Assembly: GCA_907165135.1 (NCBI GenBank)
Contig: OU015567.1
Coordinates: forward strand, 9,801,001-9,865,000
Origin: Oikopleura dioica
Taxonomy: Eukaryota; Chordata; Appendicularia; Copelata; Oikopleuridae
Direction: 5' to 3'
DNA: 64,000 nt
Of this stretch, positions 25,184 through 37,200 are shown piece by piece. The translations under genes were made by a program, and so were the position numbers. The notes below the pieces were generated by a model. It worked only from the letters and a program-made list of their open reading frames with translations, searched no databases and was not told the origin of the DNA. The first letter of the stretch is position 1. Every line of letters begins with the position of its first letter.

Positions 25184-25930
25184 TTTTTTACTTCTAACCA
25201 GACACAATCTCAATAATCTAAGTTGTTGTTAATAATACTTTTCAATCTTGAAGAGATACTGAAGTGAAGAATACTACCAAATTCTCAACAGAAGGTATTT
25301 TTTCTTTGACAGTTTAGCTTGGGTTTGCGCCGCTTTTTTGCTTGAGAGGAGTTTCAATTGTAATTAAAAGAAAGATTGTAGTTGAATGAATTTCAGTGGT
25401 GTGAGTTGGCTTGTAATTCAATTTGAAAAATAGAATAGAAGAATACGAACATAATTTTGAAATTCGTCATGAATCATGATTTGTGAACTCGTGTTTTGGG
25501 CAATGGACTATTCGGCAAGGTCAATTATGGATATGGAAGCTTTCTTTTCATCGGATGTTTTTTCAGATAAAGATGGATTTATGATCATATGATCAATAAT
25601 AAAGAATGAAGATCTTGACTCGTCGGAACAAAAAAAATGAGACATGTTTTGGGCTGCAAATTTATTGTTTTAAAAAGTGCTGCCTTTGAAACAATGATTT
25701 ATTACAGATGTTGTTCTTTTTTCTTTTTTATTTAACCTTGGAATAATGAAGAGTGTTTACATGTATGTAGGGAGAATGTAGTGAAAAGGAAATTTGACTA
25801 TGGTGACGGTTCTCGTATTCAAAAAGGCTAGAAGAAGAAAAGGGAACGGCGGAGGGATGGCAGTTGGTGTACGAAGCATGCATAAAATTGTACCTAATTT
25901 ACACAACTTTTTCTAGTAGTTGGGTACAAA

Positions 25931-28900
25931 TTACGCCGTGTCCATTGCTTCAGCCCCTAAAAATTCTATAAGAAAAACTAACGGGTGGGGTTTACTCACC
26001 GTTCGATTTGTAATCTTCTTTATTACGTCTTCCACCTTCGCCTTCGTCTTCTGAATCGGAGAATTCATCGTCGCGATCGATTCTAGCGTCTCGCTCTCCA
26101 GGTTGAATTCTATACGAAAAATATCGTAACAACAAAAATAGCCCTTGCTTTACCTTATATCTGGGTCGCCTTCGGATCGACCTTTAGTGGACTCGTTGAC
26201 AGTAACACCATCAGGAAGTCGATCATGCATCTGAAACATATTTCTACGGAGGAAGAAAAGTTAATGGTGTACCTGGACACTAGGGGCATGTGGCAGTGCT
26301 TGGACGCGCTTTTTTTAAGGTTGGGCAAGTTATTTCACCCACATTTTGATTTTAAACCGTGGAACACCATACATATTTGGAATCAGCAGGAAATTTTAAG
26401 AACTTTGACGGTTTTAGTTTCCAAAATTTCCACTTCCGGTCCGATTCTAGAGCCGGAAGTTGACGAAATTTTTGAGTTTGGCCAACTTGTGACCTATCAA
26501 ATTGATTCTCAGACAATTTCCTATCATCTGAGAGAAGAATCAATGCCGACCGCGATCAAATCAACCGCTAAAAACTGAAAGAAAAATCAGAAATTTATGC
26601 CTTTTTTCCTAGTTTTGCCGGTCGGTTTGACTGCGGTTGGGACGGTGTTTTTTTAATGATTTTAAGATGAGTTTACTCAAAATTTTCTGAGCATCAATTT
26701 GATAGGTCACAAGTTGGCCAAACTCAAAAATTTCGTCAACTTCCGGCTCTAGAATCGGACCGGAAGTGGAAATTTTGGAAACTAAAACCGTCAAAGTTCT
26801 TAAAATTTCCTGCTGATTCCAAATATGTATGGCGTTCCAGGGTCTAAAATAAAGAAATGGGTGAAATAACTTGCCCAACCTTAAAAAAAGCGCGTCTTGG
26901 AGATTTTGGAATAGTCTCTCTTTGTTCTTGTCGAGGTACTCGTACGAGTTCTTGTTCTCGGAGTTGCTAGAAAGAATTATCGTTATTTGGGATCAAGTGA
27001 GGTTGGTGTTACTTAGGCTGAATGTGAAGCTTGAAGTCAGGCCCGAAGTACTCGAAGTAATCGTTGTATGGAAGGTCATTTGCTTAATAAAATGTATAAA
27101 TATTCGGAAGAGAAAATTATTATTCTACCTATTTCCTCCCCAAGAGCGGTAGCGGTTTCGTACGTCCAACATCGTGCCACATTCCTATAAACGTTCATAA
27201 GGACTTTTTGTTTCTAACAAAAACTGGAGTTCAATGATGAAATTATCATGTGAGCATAAGCTATCTAAGTAAGGATACTAAAATCAGAACCACGAGACTT
27301 ATGTTCGTCTTTTTGTCCCTCAGTTTGAACGGCCTAACGAGAATTGATCTTCTCGGTCGGTGGTAAGCTGAGGTAGAGTATAAAGGAGTGATAAGTGAGC
27401 CATGTGATAGGGTTTCCTGGATGATTATGGTTATGTCTGTACCTGATTGTGTATCCACCTCCACCGAGTAAAAGAAGGGGCTTGTTGAATTTGAGCATGA
27501 ACTCGACGCATTTTGCGTGGCCTTTGAGAGTCAAATTGAAGCAGCCAAGTCGATCCTGGGTGAGAGAATCAGCACCGCACTGGAGAACGATTGCTGAGGG
27601 TTGATATCGCTCCATAACTTTTCCCAGAGTAGCCTAAACAAACGATGAAAGTTAACCAAGCGTCTAATAAACTAAAATTCCCGATTAAAAATTGGCCAGG
27701 TGCTCAAGCGGGTGGCCAATCTAGCCGTGGTCTTTTTGTAGTGACCTAGTTATCTCTATCTGATCTCCAATTAACCCATGCTGGGCGCGCCATCTGAAAT
27801 CGCGGCGTGTGCACACCTGCCTATAGCACCACCACGCGCGAAAATATATAATCGGACATGGAATCGTCACATTTAGAAAATTTAGAAAATACAAAATTCA
27901 TAAAAATGCCACGTGATCGATTAAATTCCGCTCCAGATCGACTAGAGGTTTCAAAAGAAGAAATGATCCAGCGCCGTCTCATGAAAACTCGTCATATCGA
28001 GACTCAAATGCGTTCTTCAGCTAACATGGAAGATCTTGCAGAAGTGCCAGGGCTAGAAGAGCCGGGAAAATATGTTTGCAAAATTTGTGATAAGAGATTT
28101 TTCCACAAAAGTGCCCTGGAGACGCACAAACTTGTTCATTCAGAGCACGATCTTAGCTCATCTTCCGAGGGATCGATTCCTTCGACGCCTCAAAAATGCA
28201 AGATTTGTAAGAAGAAATTCTCCTCTTCCGTGAAAAGAAGACTCCACGATATGAAATATCACGGAGAAGATATGGAAAGAGAAGTTTTAGCTGTATTTTA
28301 GAAACATGCATTATCTGTATATATTTTAATTTCCATCAAGTTCATAATCCCATTTTGTGAATAAAAACATTCAAAGAAACCCTTTTGCCTCTTGTTTTTA
28401 CCTGGAAAAGGTTGATGAAAGAGTCGTCATCCATGCCATCTCTTAGAGGAAAGTTGAGGGAGTAGTATTTGCCCTTGGCTGCTCCAATATCCTTGAGATC
28501 TCCTGTGCCAGGGAAGTACTCGCCGTACTTGTGGAAAGAGACGGTCATTACGCGGTCGGTCGTGTAGAACGCTTCTTCAACTCCATCACCGTGGTGGATG
28601 TCAATATCGATGTAGAGCACTCGTTGATGATGTTTCAGTAGCTCTAGAATCGCGAGAACGATGTCATTGACGTAGCAGAACCCGGAAGCTTCAGACTTCT
28701 TTGCGTGGTGAAGCCCACCAGCCCAATTGACAGCCACATCTTTTAGGCAATGAATGAAAAAAGCAAGGTCTGAAGAGAACTTACCTGTGTGATTTCTGTT
28801 GAGCTTGACTGCTCCGGCAATGGATCCACCGGCGGAGATCTGACAGAATTCGAAGAGACCGTCAAACACTGGGCAATCTTCTCCTACGTTGAATCGCTGC

Positions 28901-29231
28901 ATACTTTTTGTATAATCGTTCATATTATCCGGTCGAATGTTCCTACAGATGGTTAAGATGAGGGTCAAACTGTGGGTTTCGAAAGAAAATGTGCTGATTA
29001 CTTGAGGAACTTGATGTAATCATCGGAATGGAACTTGGTCATGTCCTCTGCGGAGGTCTTGGAAGGCCGGAAGATCTCCATCTTTCTGTAGAGACCGTAG
29101 TTGACGAGCAAATTGTGGGTCATGCGAATTCGGTGGGGCTTCATGGGGTGCCCCTGCCCGTAGTAGTAGTTACCGACGTCAGAGTCATAGTAATAACAGA
29201 CCTTCCGTCTATGACTGAGCTCGTCTGTCAT
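25931..29231 (-). CDS. HDAC1: Class I histone deacetylase HDAC1/2
   Basis: Zn-dependent lysine deacetylase of NuRD, Sin3 and CoREST complexes. Starts at ATG 29231 ('[20 protein letters not shown]'). Catalytic features are intact: 'GGLHHAKK', '[14 protein letters not shown]' (charge relay and Zn ligands), '[12 protein letters not shown]', '[17 protein letters not shown]' and '[18 protein letters not shown]' (catalytic Tyr). The C terminus keeps '[15 protein letters not shown]', the CK2-site tail of vertebrate HDAC1, ending at TAA 25931. A 768-bp intron (27634-28401) contains a zinc-finger gene on the opposite strand. The exon reading '[16 protein letters not shown]' is interrupted by a 592-bp foldback element (26304-26895), so the coding sequence is contiguous only if that element is spliced out or absent in the other allele. 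Confidence 0.95.
26299..26900. mobile_element. 592-bp foldback MITE inserted in an HDAC1 coding exon
   Basis: Direct repeats CTTGG at 26299-26303 and 26896-26900 flank an element (26304-26895) with ends ACGCGC...GCGCGT. The arms are near-perfect inverted copies for about 200 bp each; the outer and central parts are most similar. No transposase is encoded. Relative to the minus-strand gene the duplication is CCAAG. Excising element plus one copy joins 'RLFQNLQ' to 'ALPHAPSVQ' in frame, matching the conserved HDAC1 sequence. Confidence 0.88.
27858..28301 (+). CDS. Nested two-finger C2H2 zinc-finger protein (in HDAC1 intron, antisense)
   Basis: An uninterrupted ORF of 147 codons inside the 27634-28401 HDAC1 intron, on the opposite strand. 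Two C2H2 fingers: '[19 protein letters not shown]' (C-X2-C-X12-H-X3-H, about residue 71) and '[13 protein letters not shown]' (C-X2-C-X12-H-X4-H, about residue 112). The N-terminal half is helical and charged. A TATA-like ATATATAA at about 27844 lies only 14 bp before the first ATG. If it is used, translation would start at the in-frame ATG 27906 ('[13 protein letters not shown]'). An AATAAA near 28360 could end the transcript. Likely DNA- or RNA-binding; no orthologue named. Confidence 0.85.
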   Translation: MESSHLENLENTKFIKMPRDRLNSAPDRLEVSKEEMIQRRLMKTRHIETQMRSSANMEDLAEVPGLEEPGKYVCKICDKRFFHKSALETHKLVHSEHDLSSSSEGSIPSTPQKCKICKKKFSSSVKRRLHDMKYHGEDMEREVLAVF

Positions 29232-29626
29232 AGTCTAAAATACACAAATGGTCTCTCTTGCTTTGTAAAATATTTGTTTATTTTGTATAAAACTAAAGCG
29301 GAATCCTCAAACGCGGGTATTCAGTGAAAAAATATAAAAAAATAATTCCAGATAAAGATAAAAAAGTAACCACAATCGAAAAGTTAAAACTCAAGGCTCA
29401 TTTTGTTTGAATCATTTGAATTTTTGAATTGCATAGAAAGTGTTACTGCAACTACCAGTAATCATAACATAAACAGTATTAATATTATACACACATGATA
29501 CAAGTTAGTACAATTATAATTGTGAAGCACGCGTCGGGTAGGTCTGGAATGCTTATGAAACAGAAATTGACAAGATTTGATAACATTTTTGGAAAACTTG
29601 AACTAGTTGTGTAGTAGGGAAGACGG

Positions 29627-31105
29627 TTATTTCCAGGGCTTGATATTCGAATTTGAAGTGGTCGTCATCAATGAGGCACGACTGCGCGATCTCGTGTCTA
29701 AAATTATTGATTTTTAGAAGATGAAATAGACGGAGAAAAACTTAGAAATCGTCATTTTCGGAGTGCTGATTTTTAATTTCAATGTGCAAAACAATACTGT
29801 AGGTATACCGTACATCTATACGATGAGAGAGTACTCCCGCCATCTAAAAATTGTTGTTTTAACGGAGGCGACTTTTCGGAGCTTCCCCTTTTTCTTACCG
29901 ATTTTCGATTTTGAAAGGCGACTGCCGGCGTCAGAAGGGGCCATCAGTAGCTCGTCCAGGGCCTCAGACAGGGCTCCAAGATGCTCGTGTGTGAATCGTT
30001 TTAGCGCCATATCGGCGGGTACCTGTTTTGCTTTGTTGATCATTAGCTCTGAAGTCTACGTACCTTGTTTTTGGGATTGTATTTTGTTTTACCGCTTCTC
30101 AATTTTGTTTTTCCATCGAGCGACATAAACGCTTCCGCGGGAAGACTGCCCGTCACAAGTCCGTTGGGCAACTTTTGGGCGAGCACGCGTAACCCTCCCG
30201 AAAGCTGAAAAGAGCGATCTTGATAAAGAAGAAAGAAAGGGAATGATGTTATTCGTTATTGTACTTACAACAAAAACGTTTTCGAAGCCGCGCTGGGCCA
30301 TCGTTGTTGCACATTCGGTGGCGATTAGCTCGTCTGTGTCGTAGAGGACGATGATGTGCCCTTCCAGGTTTTTGAATTGAAGCATCTACGCAAAGGTTAA
30401 AATGGGAGACTTTTTGGGTCTTACCTGATTGCTAAATGGATTCATCGTCCTGGAGAAGTTGGTATGCGGATAGGACTCGGCAGTGATAATGTGGCATTGT
30501 TGAAAAGCGTCAGAATCTCTGACATCGACGAGTAAATATGGACTGAAACAAAAGAAGTCAGAACGGCCCTTTCATAGTGCGGTTAAGTTTACGTTGAGGA
30601 GTAGGGAGTGTGTTCTTTTGGCAACTTTGGTTTCGGTGGAAGTTTCAAATTCTCATTTTGTTCTTTCAAATTCAACTCGCCGGTTCCTCGGATAACATCG
30701 AGGAAATTTGGCTGGCGAGGAGTTGTTTCGACTCGTTCGACGATGTCGTCCTGCACTGGAGCTTCGTTTTCTTCCGACTCGTTCATCATGTTCACTTTAT
30801 CAACTAAAGAAAAGCATTGAGAGCGGGATAATTAAAGTATGAGCATACCCTCAAGAACAAGCGCCGCAAAAGTCGACAATTTGAGTCTTTTGAAGAGCTC
30901 TCCCCTCTGAATTCGAAAATTGGCTTGAATGTCCTCCACCTTCGCCAAGTGCTTCGACATTGACGCGCCTGAAATAAACTAAAGTAAAACAAGAGATTTA
31001 CAGTGCTTCTGTACCTGTATCGACCCGTCCTCTCACATTCGACCATTTCGCCGAGCGAGGAATCCTTTTCTCAAGCAGTTTTGAGTCACCGATCGCCTTA
31101 CTCAT
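29627..31105 (-). CDS. CEP41: Centrosomal protein 41 (rhodanese-domain ciliary protein)
   Basis: CEP41 acts at centrioles and cilia and is needed for axonemal tubulin glutamylation. Starts at ATG 31105 ('MSKAIGDSKLLEKRIP'). The CEP41 N-terminal pattern 'RVDTGASMSKHLAKVEDI...GELFKRLKLSTFA' is present. The rhodanese fold follows: 'YLLVDVRDSDAFQQCHI', 'SRTMNPFSNQ', 'IIVLYDTDELIATECATTM' and 'RGFENVFVVSGGLRVLAQKL'. The last exon ends 'SNSNIKPWK' at TAA 29627, the same Lys-Pro-Trp-Lys end as human CEP41. As in other CEP41 proteins, no catalytic Cys loop of active rhodaneses is apparent. Introns are mostly 40-110 bp, with a longer one at about 29703-29898 before the last exon. Confidence 0.93.
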
Positions 31106-31704
31106 TTCTAAAAAAACGAAAAAAATAAATGCTGAAAATCTCAATGAAATAGTGAATGTGAATTCCATTCCTGGGAAAAATATCAGTCTTAGATTAAAGA
31201 CACACATGTCAAGATAAATGCCCCTCTCGGCAAATATCTCCATCACAATTTTTTTCCATGGTCTTTTTTCTTTGTGAAAATTTACGATCTTTGCGGATAA
31301 TCCTATGTGGGAATTTACGAAACTTCCTTAGAGTAAAAAATGTGAAGAAAAGTGCCAGGAAATGTGGTTTAGCGTAATTTTTTTCGATTTTTCGCCCCAC
31401 TAGACTATCAAAAATGATAATTTCTTGAGGGATGTTCTTCTGGAGAGATTTTTATTCGGTATTTTTACTCAAAAAGTTAGCCTCAGATATTTTCGAGGGG
31501 ATTTTTCGATGAAATTAGAATACGTTTTTTATGAAAATTTATTTGAGTGATTTTTAAGTTTCTATATATTTATCGTTCTTGTTTCTCTGGTTCGCGAATG
31601 TCAAGTCTGTATTTCTGCAGTTTTCAATTTTGGCTAAGTTTGGAGGAGGAGCGGGCCGCGAGTCCGGAGGAGTTAGAGCGCGCGTTGAGTTTCCGCGTTG
31701 ATTG

Positions 31705-31716
31705 GTTGCTAGGCAA
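31705..31716. promoter_or_regulatory. X-box-like (RFX) site in the CEP41/MFSD5 bidirectional promoter
   Basis: GTTGCTAGGCAA at 31705-31716 matches both half-sites of the RFX X-box (GTTGCC..GGCAAC) except at the ends. It overlaps an inverted CCAAT (GATTGG, 31700-31705) in a GC-rich stretch (31650-31760) between the divergent starts of CEP41 and MFSD5. RFX factors drive ciliary genes, so CEP41 is the likely target. Confidence 0.5.
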
Positions 31717-32061
31717 AAAAAAGCAGAAAAGAATTTAGCGCGGCCGTCGCAAGAAAATCTCTCGCTCCAGCTCAAGCCACTGGCTCAAGCTCAGCTCAGT
31801 GGCCGAGTCGGCTCTAGAATCGAAAAAGAGGAGTAAATCTATAACATTGTCGTAGAGAAGCGCTCTAAGGAAAGGATCTTACTTTTGAAAAAGGAAAAAC
31901 TATAAGAAGAAATTCTTGAAATTGAAATGCCGTGAAAGAAAGAATATCAAATCTAGAAAAGAGTTAATTAGCAGTCTTGAGAGCCCTCAAGAATTAAAAA
32001 CTCCGGTTTCAGTTTTTCAGACGATTTTTATTGAAAGGATCCTCTCTAGTAAACCGACAAA

Positions 32062-33980
32062 ATGTTCATTTCAACGACTCTTACATTTCTGAGTCTGCTG
32101 GTCTTCAGTGGATTTCTGGAAACGCTAGTGAGAAGAAAAAAGCGTGCTGAAAATCAAAATCCGCAATTTTTGTCGTTTCAAAAAACCTATCTTGCTACTC
32201 AGTTTGTCATTCTTCTTGCAGATTGGCTGCAAGCACCTTACAACTACAAGGTAATTCTTGATCGGTTTATTGAAAGAGGAAATAAAAACAATTCTAGCTT
32301 TATTCTTCGTATCGTTATACAGAGCAGCAGATTGTAATTATCTTCGTTCTTGGCCATGCAATCAGCATCATTCTCACTCCTTTTGCGAATTACGCGGCTG
32401 ATATGTACGGGAGAAGGCTGATTGTTTGCCTCGCCCTGGCGCTTTATTCTCTTTCTTCCCTTCTCAAGGTTGTCAACGATTACTCAACGCTTCTCATTTC
32501 TTCAATTATGGCATCTTGTGCTTCTTTATTGGTAAGAATATATCATAGTTTAGGTTTTATAGGATAGAATTCTAGGCATGGATATATTGTCTGACAGGCA
32601 AATCGCTTCATTTTATACTTTTAGAAGTAATAAAACGTATCCAGTTGACGCTTGAGTATGAATAAAACAAAGTGTAGCTCTATTTTAATAGTACAGTTTT
32701 TTCTCTGAGATGTCTTTTATATCAAAAAACCGATCTATTATTGAGTTCATGCAAACAGTAAAATAGTTCAATTGCACCCTACTAATAGTAGGCAACTATT
32801 GCAAACAGGGGCGCGCAGGACCGATCCATCTGGGAAGTTACCAAAAACCGTTTCATGACTGTAATTTTAGATATTTTCTTCATCGCAAGGATGGTACACA
32901 CACGAGCATATCGAAAGCCACGATTTCCCTATGGAATGGATTTCGGACACGCTTGAAAAAGTCTCTTTCTGGTCGGGCTCTCTCTCCGTCATTGCCGGTG
33001 TCCTCGCCTACTTCCTCGCCGATTTGTTTTCCTTCAACCCAGTTGCGCCCTTTTTAGCATCCATTCCTCTCATGGGTAATTTTATCTAGTTTCGAACTTT
33101 CATTAACGAACGGTTTTAGTTCTTGCCCTATGCATGTGCTGGTCGAATTGGTGCGAAAACAAAAGTCTCAACCGCAGCGTCAAGTTCTCCAAATCATGCG
33201 TCAATGGAATTCGGGAAATCGTCAGCAATCGAGCTGTCCTTCTCTGCGGAACTCTCCAGGCACTCTTTGAAGCCGTCATTTCCATCTTTGTCTTTTTATG
33301 GGTAAGCTTTCTTTCTTCGATTCCGATTTGAACTGCTTACTTTAGACACCAGTTCTAGACAAGCACGGACCACCACTTGGTTTGGTCTTTGCTACTTTCA
33401 TGGCAGCAAATTTAGCTGGATCCCGAGTCAATAGCTTGATGATCTTGAAGTACAAAAATATCTCTATTAGAGACACTCTTTTCGGTAATATCGGAAATTT
33501 TTATCATTCAATTATTCTTCTCTCAGTCGCCTCCTGTATTGGCTTCGGTTCGACAGTCGTACTGGAGTACACTTCGCATCCGGAGAAAAACTTCCCTGTT
33601 ACGTCGTTTTTCTGCTTGACAGCGTTTCAATTCGCAGTAGGAATTTATGTAGGAGGTACCGAACCTATCAAATAAGCAACTTTACTTATCATTTTTCTTC
33701 AACAGCAATGGGTCCTCTTCAAAACGAATTGATCAAGCACAACGTTCGCACTGCTGTTTCCTCTTGGTTCCGAATTCCACTCAAGCTCATCGCATGCATC
33801 GGGTTAATTTCCCTCCATTCTGATGATAACTTCCACGGAACGAGGAAGCTCTTCCTTGGCTGTGCGATTCTGATGGCAATGGCGATCATTACGTCGATAA
33901 TTCTAAAGAAGACGAAGCCACCAGCAGAAAAGGAGCCAACAGCTGAAACAGAAAGGCTCATCGAAAGCACTCAAATTTAG
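32062..33980 (+). CDS. MFSD5: MFSD5 (molybdate-anion transporter, major facilitator superfamily)
   Basis: A polytopic MFS transporter. Starts at ATG 32062 with a first membrane segment ('LTFLSLLVFSGFLETL'), then the family hallmark 'LLADWLQAPYNYKLY' and 'DMYGRRLIVCLALALYSL' (the MFS loop 2-3 signature). Further conserved segments: 'WYTHEHIESHDFP', 'LCGTLQALFEAVISIFVFLW', 'DKHGPPLGLVFATFMAANLAG', 'GAMGPLQNELIKHNVRTAV' and 'WFRIPLKLIACIGLI'. The end is a charged cytosolic tail at TAG 33980. Introns: a 339-bp one at 32532-32870, others about 50 bp. About 12 hydrophobic segments can be counted. Substrate assignment rests on the human name only. Confidence 0.93.
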
Positions 33981-34210
33981 TATTCATCGATGCTTCATCA
34001 TATTTAGTACATATTATTAACTACAAACAAACAAAAAACAATCATACTACTCGCCGGCTGACAGCAATATCACATGCACTTCTTTCTGTAACCCGTTTTA
34101 TTTCCGATCTTATTTTTCCTAGACCCGCCTTCAAATCCTGCAGTTCTTGTCGGTGTTCAATTATATTTCTGTATTATTTAAATTACAAGCTTTAATTTTT
34201 ATCCGCTTTC

Positions 34211-34212
34211 AG
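34211..34212 (+). promoter_or_regulatory. Candidate trans-splice acceptor of DNAI2
   Basis: Pyrimidine tract ending CTTTCAG 13 bp before the DNAI2 ATG, with no upstream exon in frame. Similar sites precede UNC50 (AG 38209-38210), SPEF1 (AG 45315-45316) and the SPATA4-like gene (AG 46910-46911), consistent with spliced-leader addition. Confidence 0.4.
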
Positions 34213-34224
34213 AAATAGGGAGCG

Positions 34225-37200
34225 ATGGAGGTACAATATGTCTACACGAAAAAGAGGTCTGAGTTCGGAAGACATGCGAACTTCTCTGATAGACCAGCTG
34301 AATCTCATGTTGATATTGCTCCAGATCCGGAGGTCCGAAAGAATTTCCTTCACAGGTACGATTTGTTGAGTCTCTTGCCTCCCCAATTATTCAATAAAGA
34401 GACCCTTGCCATGCGGAAGTACAGGCATCGTACCCAATGTCCGAACATTACATCAACACAGAAGTAACTCAGACAGTTTCAACCGCGTCAAATCACGTTG
34501 AAGGCGGCTGGCCAAAAGACGTCAATCCAAACGAAATGGAACAAGTCGCCAGATATCGAAAGAAAGTCGAAAAGGATGAGGCGTATATCCAGACGATTTT
34601 GAAGCTCGCCGCCATAGCTGAAGACGTGATTAGGTCAAATAATGCGATTGATATTTATGAGGACTACTCGTTTGAAGAAGAGGATGACACGGATTATGAT
34701 GCGACCCCGCGTGCTAGGTTGAGTTCGAAAAGAACTGGCTAAATATTAATCTGGCATAAATTTTATTCGCTCGCTAATAGAAAAACGCAATTACAGACAA
34801 CATGCCTTAGATGTGTAATTTTGCGTAATTTCGAATCCTGAAAAGAACGGTCAACGTATTTCGCGATCCTTGCGAAAAGAAGCGATCTGCTGTTCACATG
34901 TCCTGGCACCCCGACGGGGCAGAACGGCTCGTCGCTGCGTATTCCGACATTAGCTTTCAACAAGGCGACAGTGGCTTTTCATATGATTCGTATGTTTGGA
35001 ACTCTATCAATCCTAACAAGCCCGAGATGATTCTCCGGCCACCGGCTCCTTCTGTTTGCGTTGAGTACAATCCGAAAGATGCGCACGAGATTCTCTCTGG
35101 TTTGAAATCGGGACAAGTCTGCATCTGGGACACGCGAAGAGGAGGTGTTCCAGTGATGGCTTCTAATAGAGATGTCTCGCATCGAGATCCCGTCCATTCC
35201 GCTCTTTGGATGCAATCTAAGACTGGGAAGGACTTTTTCTCTGGCTCAACTGATGGTTTGATCAAATGGTGGGACGCTAGAAAGCTCGATCAGCCGCTTG
35301 AGGAGCTCATTTTGGATGTGACGAAGAATATGGACATTTCTAAGGTAGGTCTTCGTCCTTGTTTTCAATCGCTCTATCAGTGACATTTTAGGCGCTTGGT
35401 TGCGTTAGCCTTGAGTTCGAGAACACGATGCCAACAAAATTCATGGTCGGAACTGAGCACGGTCGAATTATCTCCTGTAACCGAAAGGCGAAAACTCAAC
35501 AAGACAAGATCGCTGCGGTATTCTCAGGCCACATCGGCCCCGTTTATTCCCTCCAACGAAATCCCGTGTTCCCGAAGATGTTCCTGTCAGTCGGCGACTG
35601 GTCAGCAAAGATCTTCAGCGAAGACATTCGAGACGCTGCTATTTACAGTACTCCAGTAAGTATTGAAAAGATATTTTTACAGTGTCGTTGTGCTGCTCAT
35701 GTTGATTGAGCTCTCATGCAGCCGAATAACGAATATTTTCGTTGTTACTTCGAATTCTGCCTGACAGTAGGGAACAGTAATTGGGGCTAATTGCACGGCG
35801 TAGACGTTATCAGACAATTTAAAATCGTGCTAAAGAAGTTAGTTGTGAGCTTCTTCGCTTTTTACCTTGAATATTTTTGTCGAGAGAATGACTCTGTCCG
35901 CAGAAGATAATGTCATTTTCCACACTGCGTGAGCTGTCTGCGTCGATTCCGCGCAGATGATCTCCATCGCGACAAATTTATGCTCAATGCCCTTCTCGTC
36001 AATATTCACCATCGCCATTAGACTGAATTTACTCGGGGTCACAGCAGAAAGCGTACCGCGTCACTTACCGTAATTTCCCGCCTTCAAAATTGAACCAACT
36101 TGAAAAGTTTGAAATGTTGACTGATTTTTCAGTGCTGTTAATGACTTCGTGGTTCGATTCGGTCGGCCAATTCATCAGAATTTTCAGTTTGGCAGGTCGT
36201 TTGTATCGCACGCAGTCATTTATCTTGTTTCAAGATTAATTTTTACAGATGATTTTGTTAATGAATGCTTTTGAAAAATGCGATGAACAATTTATCCCTT
36301 GGTTTACCTTTGTTTCGATCCATTTTTCGTATCCACAAGCTTGAGAATTGGCAAGTTTGATTCTCAATGCTGCGATCGACTCTGTCAACTCATCGTTTTT
36401 CATAGAAAGATTGTCGATGATCGTTTTCAAGTACTTAGGACAGTCCTCCAAGTGCTGCGGAATGTCTTTCTTCGGAAGAACCTCCTCGCAAAAGTCGCAC
36501 TGTTCCTTTCTACATTCGCAGACGTTCTATAATTAGATTTAACCTATCGCCCCTTTGCTTATTGATCGACTTACTTGGTGTTTCTTAAAGTTATCGTAAT
36601 TCGTCACTATCGTACAGAGCGCATTCGGGCACGCGAGTTGCAAATCGCAAAGAATTTTGCGAAAAATCCTCGGCGGACGTTGACGATCCGAGAATTTATA
36701 GGCAGTCCGGCATTCAGGGCAAACCTTGTTCGCTGTTTTCTGAGTCTTATCCCATTGAAAAATGCAGCTGTGACAAAAGTAGTGCTGACACGATTTCAGT
36801 TCGACCGCATCGTCAAGTATGTCACTAGAAAAAGGCTCTTTCTTCCTTGATTTCAAGAGAAGGGGATATTTTACCCGCAGATAGAACAAAGACAGTTTTC
36901 TCTGATGAAAGTCATCGTCAAATTTGAATCATTTAGTCGAAACAGATTGAAGTCGATCCCCATGCTAATTATTTGTCAAATATCTTCATTTACTTCAACT
37001 AAAAGGAACCGTCTCTCATCGTCTCCTCCTCGATTCAACTTGCCATGAGGGAGGAGATTGCAATGAACGGCGCTCGAGTGCCAAATGTCACCATTAATTA
37101 TATAAGCTTTTAGTGATGTAAAGTATCATTGTCAGAACATGAATTTTTTAGTAAGTAAGCATAAACATTACCTTTCCATTTCAGCGTACTTTTTGGTTAA

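Noticed and set aside
26225-26878. ORFs of 117 and 89 codons inside the HDAC1 insertion
   Set aside because: They are the two mirror arms of the same foldback element and encode the same non-conserved peptide in opposite orientations.
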